DNA of 64,000 nucleotides from Thermoflexus hugenholtzii (GTDB lineage Bacteria; Chloroflexota; Anaerolineae; Thermoflexales; Thermoflexaceae). Every line of letters starts with the position of its first letter. Position 1 is the first letter of the stretch. The notes beneath the pieces were generated by a model. That model was not told the origin of the DNA, did no database searches, and saw only the letters and a program-made list of their open reading frames with translations. The stretch lies in NCBI RefSeq assembly GCF_018771565.1, contig NZ_CP076326.1, positions 1,178,001 to 1,242,000 of the forward strand, written 5' to 3'. Below are positions 61,399 to 64,000 of this stretch, piece after piece. Position numbers and translations under genes: made by a program.

Positions 61399-62715
61399 AT
61401 GCGCATCGCGGTGATCGGAGGCGGGATCGTGGGAGTGAGCCTGGCCTACTTCCTGAGCCGGGCCGGGCATCGGGTGGTCCTGTATGAAGCCAGCGACCAG
61501 CCCGGCGGCCTGGCCGGGACCATCCGGCTGGGCGATGTGGAGGTGGATCGCTTTTATCACACGATCCTCTCCAGCGACACCCATATGCAGGCGCTGGCAG
61601 CGGAGCTCGGGATCGCCGACCGGCTGCGGTTCCGCCCCACCGGATCCGCTTTCTTCCACGAGGGCCGGCTCTATCCGATGACGACCCTGCGGGATTTCAT
61701 GGCTTTCCCTCTCCTGCGGACGGCGGATCGGATCCGCCTGGGGCTGACGATCCTCGCGGCCTACCTTCACCGGGATTGGCGCCGTCTGGAGGAGATCAGC
61801 GTGGAGGAGTGGCTGGTCCGCTGGGGCGGCCGGCGGGCGTTTCACCATCTCTGGCGGCCGATGCTGCGCGCCAAGTTCGACGGGCGCTTTGAGGATCTCC
61901 CCGCCACCTACATCTGGGCCCGCCTGATCCGCACCCGCTCCACCCGCCGGGGGGTCTCCCAGTGGGAGATGGCCGGCTACCTGGTCGGCGGCCACATGAC
62001 CATGATCCGGGCGATGATCCGGGCGATCGAGGCCGCCGGCGGAGAGATCCGCCTTCGAACCCCCGTGCGGGAAGTGCGGGTGGAGGAGAACCGAGTCCGT
62101 GGCGTCCGGATCGATGGGGTGGTGGAGCCTTTCGAGGCCGCCGCGATCACGCTACATCCTCCCCTCGTCCCTCCCCTCCTCCCGGACGTTCAGGGATCGT
62201 GGGTGGAAGATCTGCGCGCCTGGCGCTACCTGGGGGTGATCTGCGTGCTCCTGGCCCTGGACCGCCCCCTGACGGATTACTGGACGGTTTACATCACTGA
62301 TGAGTCCGTGCCCTTCACAGGGGTGATCGAAACCACGCATTACATCGATCCGGGGGATGTAGGGGGCCATCACCTGGTCTACCTGCCCAAGTATGTGGCC
62401 TGGGATTCCCCGTGGCTGCAGCGGAGCGACTCCGAGATCCTGGAGGCATGGCTGGAGCATCTCCAACGAATGTTCCCCTCGTTCCATCCGAGCTGGGTGC
62501 GCCACGCCCGGGTCCATCGGGAACGCTACGTGGAGCCCCTCTTCCACCGGGGCCAGTGGCGGCGGATCCCCCCTCTCGTCACCCCGGTGGAGGGGCTCTT
62601 CCTGGTCAACCTGACCCAGATCTACCCGGCTCTGACCAACGGGGAATCCCTCACCCGACACGCACGCCGCTCGGCCGAGGAGATCACGCGACATCTGGAG
62701 GGGGGATCCCTGTAA
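61399..62715 (+). CDS. FAD-dependent amine-oxidase-superfamily oxidoreductase
   Basis: 438 residues. AVIGGGIVGVSLAYFLSRAG and VLYEASDQPGGLAGTIRL are the dinucleotide-binding start, as in protoporphyrinogen oxidase-like and UDP-galactopyranose mutase-like proteins. VDRFYHTILSSDTHMQALAAELG is a family-typical second block. The FAD-binding C-terminal motif is LFLVNLTQIYPALTNGESLTRHARR. In Chloroflexota this family is often next to polyprenol-linked glycosyltransferases, as here. The reaction is unknown; oxidation or ring-form change of a lipid-linked sugar is possible. Confidence 0.85.
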   Translation: MRIAVIGGGIVGVSLAYFLSRAGHRVVLYEASDQPGGLAGTIRLGDVEVDRFYHTILSSDTHMQALAAELGIADRLRFRPTGSAFFHEGRLYPMTTLRDFMAFPLLRTADRIRLGLTILAAYLHRDWRRLEEISVEEWLVRWGGRRAFHHLWRPMLRAKFDGRFEDLPATYIWARLIRTRSTRRGVSQWEMAGYLVGGHMTMIRAMIRAIEAAGGEIRLRTPVREVRVEENRVRGVRIDGVVEPFEAAAITLHPPLVPPLLPDVQGSWVEDLRAWRYLGVICVLLALDRPLTDYWTVYITDESVPFTGVIETTHYIDPGDVGGHHLVYLPKYVAWDSPWLQRSDSEILEAWLEHLQRMFPSFHPSWVRHARVHRERYVEPLFHRGQWRRIPPLVTPVEGLFLVNLTQIYPALTNGESLTRHARRSAEEITRHLEGGSL

Positions 62716-62760
62716 GCGGCTCTGCCCGGAAATCGAGAATGAGACAAGGGGAGCTTGAGG

Positions 62761-64000
62761 ATGCGTCCGGATGTCTTGCCTTCCGAACTGATCCGCGTGA
62801 GATCGTGGGAAGAAGCCCGGGAGCTGGAATGGATGGGGCTGCGGGCCGGCCTGGTCCTGGCTGACAGCTTCGCCCTGCTGCTGGCCTTCTTCTGCTCCTA
62901 CTGGATCCGCTTTGAGACCCGGCTGCCCATCTTCTATCAGCCAGAGAGCCCGCCGGTTCGGTATTACGGCCTGCTGATGGCTGCCCTGATCCCTGTGTGG
63001 CTGCTGATCTTCGCCGCTCACCGCCTTTACGCGCCCGATCATCTTTTCCATGGAACATCGGAATACATGCGGGTGATCCAGGCGGCCAGCGTGGGGATGA
63101 TGGCGGCCATCGTCGCCAGCTTTATGGAGCCCGCCCTGGTGATCGCGCGGGGCTGGCTGCTGCTTTCCTGGATCCTCTCCATCGCCCTGGTGGGATGGGA
63201 ACGTTTTCTGGCCCGGCGGGTTGTCTACGCCCTGCGGGCTCGAGGCCGGCTCCAGGTCCCCGCGCTGATCATCGGAGCGGACGAAGAGGGGCGCATGGTC
63301 GCCGAGCAGCTTCGATCGTCCCCGATCTCCGGGATGAACCTGATCGGCGTCCTCGATCCCCACCTCCCACGCGGGAAGGAGGTGCTGCCCGGCCTGCCGG
63401 TGCTGGGCACACCGGCGGATCTCCCCCGTCTCGTGGAGCAGCTGGGGATCCGGGAGGTCATTGTCTCCGCCAGCGCGCTACCCCGGGAGGCGCTGGTGGA
63501 GCTGTTCCGCACCTTCGCCTTCCATCCCCAGGTCAACCTGCGCCTTTCCTCGGGCCTCTATGAGCTCCTGGCTACGGGAACCGAGGTGCGGGAGGTGATG
63601 GGCGTTCCCTTGCTCTACTGGCGACGGCTCCGGCTCTCACCCCTGGAACAGATCCTGAAAGCGGTGATGGACTACACCCTGGCCGCTGGGGCGTTGATCC
63701 TCCTCGCTCCCCTGATGCTCCTGATCGCCCTGGCCATCCGGCTGGATTCCCCCGGCCCGGTGTTCTATCGGCGGCGCGTGGTGGGGCTGGGCGGGAAGCT
63801 CTTCGACGCCTTTAAGTTCCGCACCATGGTGGTGAACGCGGAAGCCCTCCTGGAGCAGAACCCGGAGTTAAAGGAAGCTTTCCGGCAAAACTACAAGCTG
63901 CGGGACGATCCGCGGGTGACGCGGGTGGGGCGGATCCTGCGCCGATGGAGCCTGGATGAGCTGCCCCAGCTCTTCAACGTGCTGCGGGGGGAGATGAGCC
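62761..64000 (+). CDS. Polyprenyl glycosylphosphotransferase (WcaJ/WbaP-like), partial
   Basis: The 413 codons from ATG 62761 stay open to the right edge. Four N-terminal membrane segments (about 28-160) are followed by a Rossmann-like CoA-binding-type domain (ALIIGADEEGRMVAEQLRSSP). A fifth membrane segment (DYTLAAGALILLAPLMLLIALAI) leads into the catalytic region. That region has PVFYRRRVVGLGGKLFDAFKFRTM and RWSLDELPQLFNVLRGEMS, the bacterial sugar transferase signature. It transfers a sugar-1-phosphate from a nucleotide sugar to undecaprenyl phosphate, starting glycan assembly. GAGC-rich sequence precedes the start. Confidence 0.93.
   Translation, partial: MRPDVLPSELIRVRSWEEARELEWMGLRAGLVLADSFALLLAFFCSYWIRFETRLPIFYQPESPPVRYYGLLMAALIPVWLLIFAAHRLYAPDHLFHGTSEYMRVIQAASVGMMAAIVASFMEPALVIARGWLLLSWILSIALVGWERFLARRVVYALRARGRLQVPALIIGADEEGRMVAEQLRSSPISGMNLIGVLDPHLPRGKEVLPGLPVLGTPADLPRLVEQLGIREVIVSASALPREALVELFRTFAFHPQVNLRLSSGLYELLATGTEVREVMGVPLLYWRRLRLSPLEQILKAVMDYTLAAGALILLAPLMLLIALAIRLDSPGPVFYRRRVVGLGGKLFDAFKFRTMVVNAEALLEQNPELKEAFRQNYKLRDDPRVTRVGRILRRWSLDELPQLFNVLRGEMS

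Overview
The window is high-GC, gene-dense DNA that looks like a Chloroflexota chromosome, possibly an Anaerolineae/Thermoflexia-type thermophile. That placement is inference. It rests on Thr/Pro-rich (TPT) linkers in exported proteins, a form II aerobic-CODH-type cluster, GT-C membrane glycosyltransferases with C-terminal beta domains, baseplate-J-like membrane proteins and Uma2 genes. Genes are tightly packed, many with 4-nt ATGA/GTGA overlaps, and most starts are set by clear GGAGG sites.

Layout. 1-4044: the N-terminus of an isocitrate/isopropylmalate dehydrogenase, family 4 uracil-DNA glycosylase, a TPT-rich membrane protein, a phosphoesterase, an unknown protein and an SRAP protein. 4053-14189: a molybdenum hydroxylase (cox) cluster with a near-consensus promoter and a CRP/FNR-like palindrome, in the order coxG-S-L-M, terminator, MoxR (coxD), VWA (coxE), two Uma2 genes, split XdhC/CoxF-I and a molybdopterin-binding protein. 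14278-21648: AI-2E-type permease, a VapBC-like pair, an SH3 lipoprotein, DegV, a PlsY paralog with an altered motif, a PEBP lipoprotein, coaBC and xpt. 21784-26510: two large GT-C membrane proteins and an FmdB zinc ribbon. 26638-32358: gmk, rarA, a ParA ATPase, an antitoxin with a broken PIN toxin, and a LuxR regulator with two trypsin-like proteases. 32359-33232: no gene, but an array of paired REP-like palindromes. 33233-38620: two GT4 glycosyltransferases, methylmalonyl-CoA epimerase, VanZ and glmS, with a convincing glmS ribozyme in the glmS leader. 38705-40599: a TOPRIM-like protein plus AAA ATPase pair, possibly defensive. 40724-47582: glcD-glcE, HIT and DUF433 genes, a dead IS607-type element (tnpA and tnpB both frameshifted), then glcF. 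47602-52064: two GT2 enzymes, a baseplate-J-like protein and a HAD-like protein. 52198-52279: tRNA-Leu(UAG). 52344-64000: a surface-glycan cluster with GT4, DegT aminotransferase, Gfo/Idh oxidoreductase, UDP-GlcNAc 2-epimerase, a TPP enzyme, ATP-grasp, GT2, an EamA-like half-flippase, an FAD oxidoreductase and an initiating polyprenyl glycosylphosphotransferase cut by the window end.

How it fits together. The cox block supplies a Mo/FAD/2Fe-2S hydroxylase plus its maturation factors. glmS makes glucosamine-6-phosphate, the precursor of the UDP-GlcNAc used by the 2-epimerase, and it appears to be feedback controlled by self-cleavage of its mRNA. The GT-C, GT2 and GT4 enzymes, the flippase-like protein and the glycosylphosphotransferase point to polyprenol-linked cell-surface glycan assembly. 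The strongest items for follow-up are the glmS ribozyme with an apparent two-hairpin insertion, the REP-doublet array, the ATPase/TOPRIM pair and the TPP/ATP-grasp glycan module.
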